A stretch of 54,722 nt of DNA from Bacillus fungorum (GCF_002746455.1 NZ_NWUW01000026.1:1-54722); one strand, 5' to 3'; positions 31,314 to 39,579 are shown, counted from the stretch's first letter. Translations and numbers: made by a program. The notes: generated by a model not told the origin, from the letters alone.

Positions 31314-31886
31314 GTGCGTATGCAATTATATACTTCATTACAAAAATTTATTGATGATGTTGAAGCAGATAATAAGATTGTTAGGGATGTAGAGGGACAC
31401 CCTGAATTAGCAAAATGCAAAAAACAATATTTTGAAGTTCTTAATAAGCTTGAAGAAATAAAACAAAATTTATCAGCTTTAGAACAACAAAAGAACGAAA
31501 TCATTGAAGAAGCTGATAAAATTCGTTTTGGTGGTAAAAATTTTAATGAGCATATAAATAGCATCGGGGAAAAATTTTGGATTGAAGATGTAAAAGTTGA
31601 AGTAAGGGGATTTATGGCAACATTAACTATTGAATCCAAAAAAGATTATGTGAAAATTACAATGGACACACAGTTATATATAAACCAGCCACGCAAACAG
31701 TCCTCACGTTATCAGATTGAATATGATTACTTTGAAAGACATAAAGAAACAGTAATGAATATACCTGAAGAATTTAAGAAATATGAAGCTAAACTTCATA
31801 AGGTATTAGATTATTTACAAAAGAAATATCAAGTCATATGGATTGATGATATTTGGACAAATAACAAAGATGTAAATATTTATTAA
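31314..31886 (+). CDS. Hypothetical coiled-coil protein, 190 aa
   Basis: Helical N-terminal half with heptad-like pattern (about 20-70), then beta-rich middle (VEVRGFMATLTIESKK) and a helical end. GTG at 31314 is chosen because GGGGGAAA is six bases upstream; ATG at 31320 is possible. Follows ssb by 41 bp and is likely on the same mRNA. Confidence 0.6.
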   Translation: MRMQLYTSLQKFIDDVEADNKIVRDVEGHPELAKCKKQYFEVLNKLEEIKQNLSALEQQKNEIIEEADKIRFGGKNFNEHINSIGEKFWIEDVKVEVRGFMATLTIESKKDYVKITMDTQLYINQPRKQSSRYQIEYDYFERHKETVMNIPEEFKKYEAKLHKVLDYLQKKYQVIWIDDIWTNNKDVNIY

Positions 31887-32110
31887 CATTTTTTCAACTG
31901 AAGCCTTTGCTGATCGCAGGGGCTTTAGTTGAAAAGAGAAAGGAAATTTTTCATATTAAGCAAAAACCAGCTTAATATGAAAAATTTTAATTGAAATCAA
32001 AAGGCAAGGAAGTTTTTCATTCAATGCAGCCACCTAACGGTAGGCCGCATTAAATGAAAAACTTCAATAAAAAGAAAAGGGCGCTATGCTTTGCATAGCT
32101 TTATAAAAAT
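31887..32110 (+). repeat. Cluster of four hairpins, including CAGCCACCTA motif copy 4
   Basis: No gene. Hairpin 1 (31894-31937): TTTTCAACT/AGTTGAAAA. Hairpin 2 (31946-31990): AAATTTTTCATATTAAGC with its perfect 18-bp complement. Hairpin 3 (32010-32065): GAAGTTTTTCATT and AATGAAAAACTTC around AATGC/GCATT and the CAGCCACCTA-A-CGGTAGGCC core. Hairpin 4 (about 32082-32100): GCTATG/CATAGC. The density is striking for 220 bp. Confidence 0.8.
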
Positions 32111-32125
32111 AAAAGGGGAATCTAT

Positions 32126-32392
32126 ATGTGTGTATTAACTAACGATTATTTAAAAGTAGTTAAATATCGAAATAGACTTATATTATTCACTTTTCTTTTG
32201 ATTGTTTTAGATGGATTATTAATTTATGAATTTATTAAAGGATTTTCTTTTGTAATACAGGGGATAACTATTTTATTTATTTTACCTACAATGTATGGTG
32301 TCGGTGTTTCAAGAGCAAAACGTTTTGAATATGATTTGCGTGTATCAGGAAAAGGAAAATATTATGATATTACTATGAAAACTAACTACTAA
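32126..32392 (+). CDS. Small membrane protein, 88 aa
   Basis: Two membrane helices (about 17-35 and 40-59) with a positively charged end. Unknown function. SD AAAAGGGG. First of three consecutive membrane protein genes that fill the space up to long repeat C. Confidence 0.6.
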   Translation: MCVLTNDYLKVVKYRNRLILFTFLLIVLDGLLIYEFIKGFSFVIQGITILFILPTMYGVGVSRAKRFEYDLRVSGKGKYYDITMKTNY

Positions 32393-32407
32393 AGGGAGTT
32401 AAATATA

Positions 32408-32590
32408 ATGTTAGATTGGTTTTTTGAAAGTAGCGCAGTTCAACAGACATGGGGGATTATTACTTTAATAGGTATATATGTTTCTGTTCATTTAGCAAGT
32501 AAAAACAATAAATGGTTTGTACCATTTACAGCAATATTTAGTGTCATAATGGCTATTGCAGGTATTGTTATTCGAATTAACACATTGTAA
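32408..32590 (+). CDS. Small membrane protein, 60 aa
   Basis: Two predicted helices (about 14-30 and 37-57). SD AAGGGAG, 15 bp after the preceding gene. Function unknown. Confidence 0.6.
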   Translation: MLDWFFESSAVQQTWGIITLIGIYVSVHLASKNNKWFVPFTAIFSVIMAIAGIVIRINTL

Positions 32591-32607
32591 CTAAAGGGGG
32601 AATTTAT

Positions 32608-32997
32608 ATGACAAGGTTAGATAAGCTGTTTTATGGCTTTTTTACGGTAATTGCATTGCTTGGGTATGGTTTACTATTATTTACGTCTTATTCGTTTGCT
32701 GGTGAGGTTAAACAGCAGTTTATGACATTGGTATTAACTCTTATTCTCGTACAATTGATTTATGCTATATATTTTGTATTTATTAAAAAAGGAAAATTTA
32801 AAACTTATTTGCGATTACTAGTATTTTCTATATTAGGAGTACCAGGACTATTTTTCTTTGTAGGAGCAATTCAATATTTATTTAATATCTCAGCAAATAT
32901 TGTTTTATTAGGAATTGGTATTGCTTGTGTTGTTTTAATTGGTGGGTATGGCTGGTATATCAATAAAGAAATGATGAATCAAATGAATAAAGAATAA
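32608..32997 (+). CDS. Membrane protein, 129 aa
   Basis: Four predicted membrane helices (about 8-27, 34-56, 68-88, 95-117). SD AAAGGGGG. Its stop codon abuts long repeat C, so the repeat begins exactly where the operon ends. Function unknown. Confidence 0.6.
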   Translation: MTRLDKLFYGFFTVIALLGYGLLLFTSYSFAGEVKQQFMTLVLTLILVQLIYAIYFVFIKKGKFKTYLRLLVFSILGVPGLFFFVGAIQYLFNISANIVLLGIGIACVVLIGGYGWYINKEMMNQMNKE

Positions 32998-33247
32998 AAT
33001 CATTTGGGCTCACAATACAGCGAGTAATTCACCGGTCCATACTTAAAAGGCAAAGTATGGACTGGTGAAAACTCGCTGGTAATTGCCGACTCGGACTAAA
33101 ATGCTCGATAACTAGAAAGAGTAACCTTTTAAATGAAAACCGCTTTAAAAGGAAACTCTTTCTAAGTTCCTGATCATTTCTTAACGCCACTTCGCGGAGC
33201 GTAAAAGAAAAAGGCAAAAGAAAAAAGAAAAAGAAGAAATAAAAAGG

Positions 33248-33290
33248 AAAAGTCATGCAGCCACCTAGCGGTAGGCCACATGACTTTTTT
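33248..33290 (+). repeat. CAGCCACCTA motif family, copy 5
   Basis: As copy 3: AAAGTCATG/CATGACTTT stem around CAGCCACCTA-G-CGGTAGGCCA, then seven T residues. Confidence 0.8.
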
Positions 33291-33693
33291 TAATAAAAAG
33301 AAAAGCTAAAAGAAAAGGAAAGGGCTAATTCAAAATTCAACACCGAGTAGTATTTTTTTCTGTCTGCCCATTTCATTCTGCAGAAAGAAAAAAATCTCCA
33401 CTCTTAGCCACGCTATTTCTTATGAAATGAAAAAGCATATTTCATAAGAAACACCGAGTCTATGTTGAGTTTTAAATTTTTGACAGGCTTTTTGTCTTAC
33501 GCCAAGCCGACACCAAAAAGGAAGCTGTTAAGGCAGCCGACTTGCGTTACTAAGTGTAGCCTGTCAAACCGCCTAAAACCGAGGGGGATAATCCCCCACA
33601 CCCCCTAGCCAACCTCCCCCAAAAAGCGAAGGACAATCCCAAACCCAAAAGAAAAAAGCAAGCAAAATCAAAAAAATTAAAAGTATTTACACA

Positions 33694-33738
33694 AGTTCTT
33701 ACAAAAGTATTTACTTTTGTAAGAACTAATGATATAAT
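33694..33738 (+). promoter_or_regulatory. Iteron-operator promoter P7
   Basis: Identical operator; TATAAT at 33733-33738; at the right end of copy C. Confidence 0.8.
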
Positions 33739-33787
33739 TATAAATGTAAGGTAGTTAAACAAATTTAAATTTTAAGGGGTGCTTGAA

Positions 33788-34240
33788 ATGAAAAAAGTTG
33801 ATGAATTAAAAGCAGAAGTTACAGAAAATACGGATGAATACACACAGCTTTGCGTAAACAGAATTTTGGAAGAAGGTAAAACTTATGTTGCATCACATAA
33901 AGCGGAAGCGGTAGAAAACAAATTAAACGAATTAGGAGTTAAATATTTTGTGTTTCCTGTTAGCAAAACTGAATTTCTAATTGAACAAAATCATTTAGAG
34001 GAACTAGTTGATGTTCAACATGAGACAATAGATGTTCAAAAAACTTTTAATTGGAAAGATCGTAATTTACATTGGTTTGATACCGAGTTTCTTAATACAC
34101 CAAAAGATATTAAACACGTTTTGAGTTATAGCGAAATTGCTGATTATTACAGAGAAAATTATGTTTTACAAATAGAGAATGAAAACGGATTTTCTTCATT
34201 GGAATTAGATGAAGTTTGGAAAATGATGAATTTACAATAA
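33788..34240 (+). CDS. Hypothetical protein, 150 aa
   Basis: Soluble, acidic; no recognised domain. Begins MKKVDELKAEV, similar in the first residues (MKKV) to the first gene behind copy B, perhaps because the repeat extends into the coding start. ATG at 33788 in the shared leader (AAGGGGTG). First gene of a long run of small genes reaching 39 kb. Confidence 0.62.
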   Translation: MKKVDELKAEVTENTDEYTQLCVNRILEEGKTYVASHKAEAVENKLNELGVKYFVFPVSKTEFLIEQNHLEELVDVQHETIDVQKTFNWKDRNLHWFDTEFLNTPKDIKHVLSYSEIADYYRENYVLQIENENGFSSLELDEVWKMMNLQ

Positions 34241-34267
34241 TCATAAATTGCAAAGGAGTTGTTTTAT

Positions 34268-34504
34268 ATGCCAGCTTTTACAGTGAAAAATTTGCATACA
34301 TGTCAGCCACGTTTCGTGGCTTTCTGTAAGGCAAAAGGCTTAAAAGAAAACGACACTTGGAACAGTTGGGATTATATAAATTGGATTTCAGAAAAAGCAA
34401 CAGAATTTAAAACATTAAATGGCTTAAAACAAGATGATTCACTAAAAAAAGTGAAAAATGGTCATGAACGTTTCGATATATTTTTACAGGGGGTAGCATC
34501 ATGA
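34268..34504 (+). CDS. Hypothetical protein, 78 aa
   Basis: Soluble with several tryptophans (DTWNSWDYINWISEKA). No family recognised. ATG at 34268 after AAAGGAG; overlaps the next gene by ATGA. Confidence 0.58.
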   Translation: MPAFTVKNLHTCQPRFVAFCKAKGLKENDTWNSWDYINWISEKATEFKTLNGLKQDDSLKKVKNGHERFDIFLQGVAS

Positions 34505-34692
34505 AAAGTACGTTTCCAATAGTTGTTCGACATGAAGGGAAGATTGAAGAAGGTTGTATAATTCATACAACGTTTACAGGTGATGGGGCTAATTATCTGA
34601 TAACAATAGAGAAAATAGTTTCTAAAGGAAAAAACGAAAAAGGGGAATTAGTTTTAGTGGTGGAAGGAACAAGAGAAAAGTGTGTTGAGTAA
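34501..34692 (+). CDS. Hypothetical protein, 63 aa
   Basis: Short beta-rich protein, unassigned. Start overlaps the preceding stop (ATGA), suggesting translational coupling. Terminator follows. Confidence 0.58.
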   Translation: MKSTFPIVVRHEGKIEEGCIIHTTFTGDGANYLITIEKIVSKGKNEKGELVLVVEGTREKCVE

Positions 34693-34696
34693 CAGA

Positions 34697-34728
34697 ATCA
34701 AAGGGCTTGTAACAACAAGCCTTTTGAT
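34697..34728 (+). terminator. Terminator
   Basis: AAAGGGCTTGT and ACAAGCCTTTT (one G-T pair) with loop AACA; short T run. Confidence 0.75.
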
Positions 34729-34765
34729 TACCTAAATGTATGTTATCGAAAGGGAGAATGAAAAA

Positions 34766-34969
34766 ATGAATAAATGTACATTTTGCGGAAGAGAGTCTGA
34801 TTTTCATGATACTAAAATTGTAGGTGGCTATGAAATATTAACATGTTGCACAGATTGTGAAGAAGAAATTTCTTGCGATCAAGAGGATTATTTATTTGAA
34901 CAAGAGCAGCAAGAAATGATTGCTAGGGCTGAAGAAGAAAATTGGAGAGAAGCGAACAATATGTATTAA
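34766..34969 (+). CDS. Small zinc-ribbon protein, 67 aa
   Basis: CTFC near the start (4-7) and CCTDC around 27-31 suggest one zinc site; acidic glutamine-rich helix at the end. ATG at 34766 has AAAGGGAG upstream; the longer frame from 34736 is rejected. One of four small zinc-ribbon proteins on the plasmid. Confidence 0.6.
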   Translation: MNKCTFCGRESDFHDTKIVGGYEILTCCTDCEEEISCDQEDYLFEQEQQEMIARAEEENWREANNMY

Positions 34970-34989
34970 TGTTTGTATTTAGTTGAAAA

Positions 34990-35046
34990 ATCACAGCTGA
35001 TAAATTAAATGACCGTTCGGATTTTACATTGATTTATCAGCTGGAT
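34990..35046 (+). other. Hairpin in gene-free gap
   Basis: CAGCTGATAAAT and ATTTATCAGCTG form a perfect 12-bp stem with a 26-base loop. No T run. Nothing else seen between 34970 and 35106. Confidence 0.6.
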
Positions 35047-35106
35047 CTCAAAGTAAATGTTCGTTTCTAACAGAAGTGTTATTCGAATATGAAATGAGGA
35101 AGTGTA

Positions 35107-35364
35107 ATGAAACAACTATCATTATTTGAAGTAGATGAAACAAAGATTAAACTGTATGAGGTACTGGAAGCAAACAACTATAATTTCGAGATTCAGAGTT
35201 ATTACCTACACAATGATTATTTAGGTGCAGTTAAGTATTTTTATATTAGAACAACAGATAACACGATTATAGATATGTGTCTAAGTGAGTTTCCTGAAGT
35301 GTTTATAATATATAGGGGGTTTACAGAAAAAGAGATTAAGAAAATATACAAAGGAAGATTATGA
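35107..35364 (+). CDS. Hypothetical protein, 85 aa
   Basis: Aromatic-rich soluble protein (YNFEIQSYYLHNDYLGAVKY), no recognised domain. SD GAGGAAG at ATG 35107. Confidence 0.55.
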   Translation: MKQLSLFEVDETKIKLYEVLEANNYNFEIQSYYLHNDYLGAVKYFYIRTTDNTIIDMCLSEFPEVFIIYRGFTEKEIKKIYKGRL

Positions 35365-35401
35365 TAAAAATATCCTAAATAGAAAGAGGGAATAAAAAAG
35401 T

Positions 35402-35632
35402 ATGCTTAAAAAAATATTTTTATCTATTGGTATATCTCTTTTGGTTGTAGGAACATTTACAGAGGAATTATTCTCTTTGTTCGGTCTAACTGTTCCTAAA
35501 GATTTTATCGCTTTTACATTTTATTGGGCTTTAATTGGTATTGTAATAATTGCTACAGTATGTACAAATCTAATTAGTGGTGTTTGGTTTAAGAGAGTAG
35601 ATAAAGAAAATAGGAATAAAATTAATGACTAA
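35402..35632 (+). CDS. Small membrane protein, 76 aa
   Basis: Two membrane helices (about 5-22 and 37-62) and a short basic tail. Function unknown. SD AGAGGG. Confidence 0.58.
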   Translation: MLKKIFLSIGISLLVVGTFTEELFSLFGLTVPKDFIAFTFYWALIGIVIIATVCTNLISGVWFKRVDKENRNKIND

Positions 35633-35681
35633 TTTTATAAGTTTATACAATTTGAATTTTATATAAAAGGGGAGAATAATC

Positions 35682-35936
35682 ATGAACGTTGGCGAATGGG
35701 TTTTAGCTGAAAGTCAAGTCGGTTTTATCGTTTTTAAAAACCATACTGAAACATCTATAAAAGTTCAATTTGGTTACAGAAACAGTAAAGTTTATTCAAA
35801 AGACGATATATCCCCAGTTAAATTTCAATTAGACAATGATGCAATTCATAATCTTCAACTTTTAGCATTAGAAACTAACGATAAAATTTGGTTTGAAGAA
35901 TTAGGGAAATTAAAAAACGTTGTATTAGATAGCTGA
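35682..35936 (+). CDS. Hypothetical protein, 84 aa
   Basis: Soluble; first half strand-rich (GEWVLAESQVGFIVFKNH), second half helical. Unassigned. SD AAGGGGAG, ATG 35682. Confidence 0.55.
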   Translation: MNVGEWVLAESQVGFIVFKNHTETSIKVQFGYRNSKVYSKDDISPVKFQLDNDAIHNLQLLALETNDKIWFEELGKLKNVVLDS

Positions 35937-35989
35937 ACCAACTGTTGGATTAGAAATTCTTGTAATCATTGGAAATGAGGTTGGGTAGA

Positions 35990-36259
35990 TTGGGAAAAAT
36001 AGAATGGCATGAAGCAACTGAAAATAATCAAGGGATACAAACAATCGGAATGCTTGAAGTTATATTGGGATCAGATTTTAAGAGGATAATTGGGTATAAC
36101 GGAATTATAAAAGGTGACAAGGTTTTGTTTGAAAATAACGAATACACGATAGTTATGGTTTCAAGGTTAGGACATTTTGGGTTATCTGAAACAGGTAAGT
36201 TACCTTATACAAAATGTGCATTACCAAATGAAGTTATTAAGCTGACAACTAAAAATTAA
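35990..36259 (+). CDS. Hypothetical protein, about 89 aa
   Basis: Strand-rich soluble protein, possibly a small barrel; no family recognised. The start is uncertain: TTG at 35990 has GAGGTTGG upstream, whereas ATG at 35975 and TTG at 35969 lack an SD. Confidence 0.5.
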   Translation: MGKIEWHEATENNQGIQTIGMLEVILGSDFKRIIGYNGIIKGDKVLFENNEYTIVMVSRLGHFGLSETGKLPYTKCALPNEVIKLTTKN

Positions 36260-36286
36260 AAAATACAGGTTGAGGGGAGATAAAAA

Positions 36287-36514
36287 ATGTTTCGCTATAT
36301 TTTATTTGGTGTTGTTCTTGTGTTAGGCGGTGCAACAATGGTGTTTATGATTTTAAACTATTTATTTGATGTATCTATAGTCTTGTCAAATCCTAAAATT
36401 GGAATGGAGTTATTAGCAAATAAGATAACAATAATGGGGTTAATTATCTCTATAATACTAATTTTCTGGTTTCTAATAAATTATTTAGCGAATAAAACAA
36501 AACGTATTAAATAA
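36287..36514 (+). CDS. Small membrane protein, 75 aa
   Basis: Two membrane helices (about 3-23 and 46-68). SD GAGGGGAG. Function unknown. Confidence 0.58.
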   Translation: MFRYILFGVVLVLGGATMVFMILNYLFDVSIVLSNPKIGMELLANKITIMGLIISIILIFWFLINYLANKTKRIK

Positions 36515-36584
36515 CTAAGTTTTTAAATGAGGTGTTAGTATAATACAATTTGAATTTTATAGAAAAGTAGGTGGATAGAGAAGT

Positions 36585-36761
36585 ATGTATTTAGCAATAG
36601 GGATTGGGATTATTGTACTCATTGTAGTAATGATTGGATATGGTACTTATGGAATGTTTAAAAATAATTACGCTATAAAATTTTATGCGCTTTTTATGTT
36701 TATTACATTAGTTGTTGTAGCGCTATATATGTCGTTTAGGCTAGTAAAAGCATCAATGTAA
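36585..36761 (+). CDS. Small membrane protein, 58 aa
   Basis: Two membrane helices (about 2-24 and 33-52). ATG at 36585 with AGGTGG upstream. Frame and hydrophobic pattern support a real gene although it is short. Confidence 0.5.
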   Translation: MYLAIGIGIIVLIVVMIGYGTYGMFKNNYAIKFYALFMFITLVVVALYMSFRLVKASM

Positions 36762-36814
36762 ATCTTATACAGAAATAGTTGAACCAATATTGTATAAAAC
36801 GGAGGTATGAGCAG

Positions 36815-36934
36815 TTGACTGATAAAGAAAAACAGATACCTGTACTCAAAGAATTTACAAATTGTATCGCGATCGCTTTAATAGGGTTACCTATCGTATT
36901 AATATTGATTATCTTATCAATATTAATTTACTGA
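36815..36934 (+). CDS. Small membrane protein, 39 aa
   Basis: TTG start at 36815 after CGGAGGTATG; short charged start (MTDKEKQ) and one membrane helix (about 18-38). A three-codon frame (ATGAGCAGTTGA) overlaps the SD region and ends at the TTG. Confidence 0.45.
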   Translation: MTDKEKQIPVLKEFTNCIAIALIGLPIVLILIILSILIY

Positions 36935-36963
36935 AACTAAATTAAAAAAGTGGGTGGAAGTGG

Positions 36964-37233
36964 GTGGAATTAGTGCAAGAAAGAAAAGATGACTTAAACA
37001 AGAAAGTTATGGACAAAGTCCAGCAGTTACAGGTGAAATTCACACAAGAAAGAACAGTGGAATTAAATGATGAAATGAAACAAGCGATGGAAGAAAAAAT
37101 AATTTTGGAAAGTTTTATTTCTGAACAAGAAGGAACAATACCAGATGTTGTTTTGGTTACTCTAAAACAAAAAATTCGCAGGTTAAATAGTGATATTAAG
37201 GTTTGTGAAGCACGTTTGAAAGCTTATAAATAA
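36964..37233 (+). CDS. Hypothetical coiled-coil protein, about 89 aa
   Basis: Almost wholly helical and charged, with heptad-like leucines and isoleucines (about 10-85). GTG at 36964 or 36973 could be the start; repeated GGGTGG makes the SD ambiguous. Function unknown. Confidence 0.55.
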   Translation: MELVQERKDDLNKKVMDKVQQLQVKFTQERTVELNDEMKQAMEEKIILESFISEQEGTIPDVVLVTLKQKIRRLNSDIKVCEARLKAYK

Positions 37234-37270
37234 AAGCATGGTAATTTATTAAGAAGGGAAGAAATTAATA

Positions 37271-37750
37271 ATGCAAAAAATTGAAGATTTTATGACTGAT
37301 CCTAATAAAGAAATCTCAACTTACAAAACAGCTAAAACACAAGCAGAAATGTTAGAGAAAATAAAAGAATTAAAACCGAATGATTGCTTTGCTGTAACGT
37401 ATGATTCACTTGATGATGAATATAAAATTTGGTGTGGTAATCGTCCATATGGATTTTTTGAGAACGAAATTTTAAAACGAAACGATGAAATTTGTAAATT
37501 AACTAAACAGGTTAACAGACAAGATGAAATTATTGATTGTTTGTTAAAAAGTACAGAGGATAAAGGTTTAAAAGTAGAAAGATTGTCATTATTAGACGAG
37601 GGCAGAGTAGGTTATTTTTTAACTGAAGAAGAATATATGAATCTTACTAGCTATTTAGGAAAAATTAATCAAGCAGCCAATCATCATAAAAAGGAATCAA
37701 ATACACTTGAAATGAAACTAACAGATTTTCAAAAGGATGATAAAAAGTGA
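37271..37750 (+). CDS. Hypothetical protein, 159 aa
   Basis: Soluble; a globular-looking first half (about 15-70) with FAVTYDSLDDEYKIWCGN and a helical second half with coiled-coil character. No family recognised. SD GAAGGGAAG; overlaps the next gene by GTGA. Confidence 0.58.
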   Translation: MQKIEDFMTDPNKEISTYKTAKTQAEMLEKIKELKPNDCFAVTYDSLDDEYKIWCGNRPYGFFENEILKRNDEICKLTKQVNRQDEIIDCLLKSTEDKGLKVERLSLLDEGRVGYFLTEEEYMNLTSYLGKINQAANHHKKESNTLEMKLTDFQKDDKK

Positions 37751-37962
37751 GACTTTCAATATTAAAACTTGTTGTTATTTTAATAGCATATTCTTTTTCG
37801 TTGTTTATGAGGTTTTATTATTTACAAGATTTAGGGAGTGATGTTGCTCGTGCCGTAGTTCCTGACTTTGTTTTGAATGCAATGTTTTGTTTATCTTTAT
37901 TTTTTTTGATTGAAGTCTTAATAAAAGGTTATCTTGTTAAATTCGAAAGGTATGAAAAATAA
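37747..37962 (+). CDS. Small membrane protein, 71 aa
   Basis: Two membrane helices (about 3-24 and 38-62). GTG start overlaps the preceding stop; AAAAGGATG upstream serves as SD. Function unknown. Confidence 0.55.
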   Translation: MRLSILKLVVILIAYSFSLFMRFYYLQDLGSDVARAVVPDFVLNAMFCLSLFFLIEVLIKGYLVKFERYEK

Positions 37963-37978
37963 AAAGGGGCTGAATATC

Positions 37979-39055
37979 TTGGAAACAAAAGAAGTGTTAA
38001 CTTTAGGTGAAATGTTAGATAAAAAAATTGATGTTTCGATGTTTGAAAAGTTTATTTCAATGACTAAAGAACATAATGATTTAACACCTTCAGTTTTACG
38101 TGATATTGCTTTTAAAACGGTTTATCAAGGGCTAAAAGAAGATATTCTTCAATATACAGAAGAAGATAAAAGTAAAATAGTAAGTATTCAAGTTGATTTA
38201 TGGAATTATATGAATCAAAATCATAAAGAATATTTTGAAGAAATACGTTCAATTTTTGATGAAGGAATGCATACTTATTTTGTTTTTATCGAACCAATTC
38301 AAAAATTGATGAAGGGTAAAAGATTGTATACCAATAAATACAAAGGTTTTCGAGTTTATAATGCAGAAGATCATGAGAACGGAAAATGTATTTTGACTCG
38401 ATTATCAGCAGAAAAATTAGAACTTGTTTTAATGTTTGTAGAAGGTTTGTTTGGGAAAGAACTTTCATTAGATAAGTTAATTTTTTATACAACATTATTT
38501 TTTGATGTTTACGAAATCCCAAATATGAAGTATACAAATTTTGGTGAGAAAAAACTTGAAAACTTAGATATATCAAGTGTAAAAATATACCCTACGTGTA
38601 TAGAAGCAATAAGAGGAAGGCACAGCAGCCATAAAGAATTGTTATTACAGTCTCAATTACTTTGGGGAAATATGACCTTTGATGACAGAATATATAGAGT
38701 ATTACGTTATCATGAGGATAAATTTAGTCTAGTGTTTGATAAAGAAGAAGAAAAAAATGGGACTGTATATGTTGAAAAAGTGTATCAATTATCATTTGAA
38801 AATTCGCTACTAAAAGATAATAAGTATTTAGATATAGATGTTGCATTCTTAGAAGAAAAAAATGGGGATTGTATTGAAGTTAATATAAAATTTAATGTAG
38901 ATATATACGATTTTGAAAATGTAGAATTTAAACTTGAACTTGAAGGGGAAAATCAATTTTCATTAATTGATTATACCAAGTATGAAGATTGTTCCAGTGA
39001 CAATAAAGGAGCGCCAGTACCAGTAGGATATAAATTCCAACCATATTTTTCTTGA
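37979..39055 (+). CDS. Hypothetical protein, 358 aa
   Basis: A mostly soluble protein without recognised motifs; the first 200 residues look helical, the last 110 strand-rich (VDVAFLEEKNGDCIEVNIKF). TTG at 37979 is chosen for AAAAGGGG nine bases upstream; ATG at 37952 has its SD too close. Convergent with the nuclease gene across a shared terminator. Confidence 0.6.
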   Translation: METKEVLTLGEMLDKKIDVSMFEKFISMTKEHNDLTPSVLRDIAFKTVYQGLKEDILQYTEEDKSKIVSIQVDLWNYMNQNHKEYFEEIRSIFDEGMHTYFVFIEPIQKLMKGKRLYTNKYKGFRVYNAEDHENGKCILTRLSAEKLELVLMFVEGLFGKELSLDKLIFYTTLFFDVYEIPNMKYTNFGEKKLENLDISSVKIYPTCIEAIRGRHSSHKELLLQSQLLWGNMTFDDRIYRVLRYHEDKFSLVFDKEEEKNGTVYVEKVYQLSFENSLLKDNKYLDIDVAFLEEKNGDCIEVNIKFNVDIYDFENVEFKLELEGENQFSLIDYTKYEDCSSDNKGAPVPVGYKFQPYFS

Positions 39056-39057
39056 AT

Positions 39058-39094
39058 ATAATAAAACACTGTCTTATTTTGGACAGTGTTTTAT
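39058..39094. terminator. Bidirectional terminator
   Basis: AAAACACTGTC and GACAGTGTTTT (11-bp perfect stem) between convergent genes, with A and T runs on each side. Confidence 0.9.
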
Positions 39095-39573
39095 TTAATA
39101 TCAAATTGCAAGTGGAAAGATGGGTGTGTAGATGGTAAATGTTGTAGTTCATATAATTTTGATTCAAGTCTAAGAATACATTTATGCTTATCTTCTTTCC
39201 ATTGACTATATTTAATGCGAAGTACAGAAACATAACCAACCTTTTTTAAATAAGCATCACGTTTTTTATCATGTTGAGCATTATGAAAAATATCTCCATC
39301 ACATTCAATAACAATTCGTTTGTTGTTCTCCAATAAAACAAAATCTAATCTATATCGTCCTTCTTTTACTTGTGATATAGGGTAGTAACCTAATTTTACA
39401 AGGTAGTCAAAAACTTCTCTTTCAAAACGATTCCCACATTTTTCACGATTATGTTTGATTCCTATATCTCTTTGATCGGTACGTTGTTTTGGTTTAATTT
39501 CGAATTGCATATTTTTAATAGTGAAAGCTAATCCATAAATGAACAGGCTGATTAAAAAAATTATGAATAACAT
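39091..39573 (-). CDS. Membrane-anchored PD-(D/E)XK nuclease-like protein (DUF559/Vsr-like)
   Basis: 160 residues. N-terminal membrane helix (about 1-20), then a restriction-endonuclease-like domain: FEREVFDYLVKLGYYP, YRLDFVLLENNKRIVIECDGDIFH (aspartate in LDF, glutamate in IECDGD), HDKKRDAYLKKVGY and VLRIKY. This order is typical of DUF559 and very-short-patch-repair-like nucleases. A membrane anchor on such a domain is unusual. ATG at 39573 gives nine-base spacing to GAAAGGA; ATG at 39579 is too close. Could act on DNA at the transfer pore or in defence; no partner methylase is visible. Confidence 0.75.
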   Translation of the reverse strand: MLFIIFLISLFIYGLAFTIKNMQFEIKPKQRTDQRDIGIKHNREKCGNRFEREVFDYLVKLGYYPISQVKEGRYRLDFVLLENNKRIVIECDGDIFHNAQHDKKRDAYLKKVGYVSVLRIKYSQWKEDKHKCILRLESKLYELQHLPSTHPSFHLQFDIK

Positions 39574-39579
39574 TTGCAT

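Larger units (their letters stand above)
32998..33787 (+). repeat. Long structured repeat, copy C
   Basis: Same order of elements as copy B. The informative difference is at 33352-33395: the stem AAAAGTAT/ATACTTTT of copies B and D is replaced by CTGC/GCAG with T and A runs around a related loop (CCATTTCATT), so pairing is kept though the sequence is new. The TTTTCTTATGAAAT stem is also altered on both sides (ATTTCTTATG and CATAAGAAAC). Ends in promoter P7. Confidence 0.9.
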
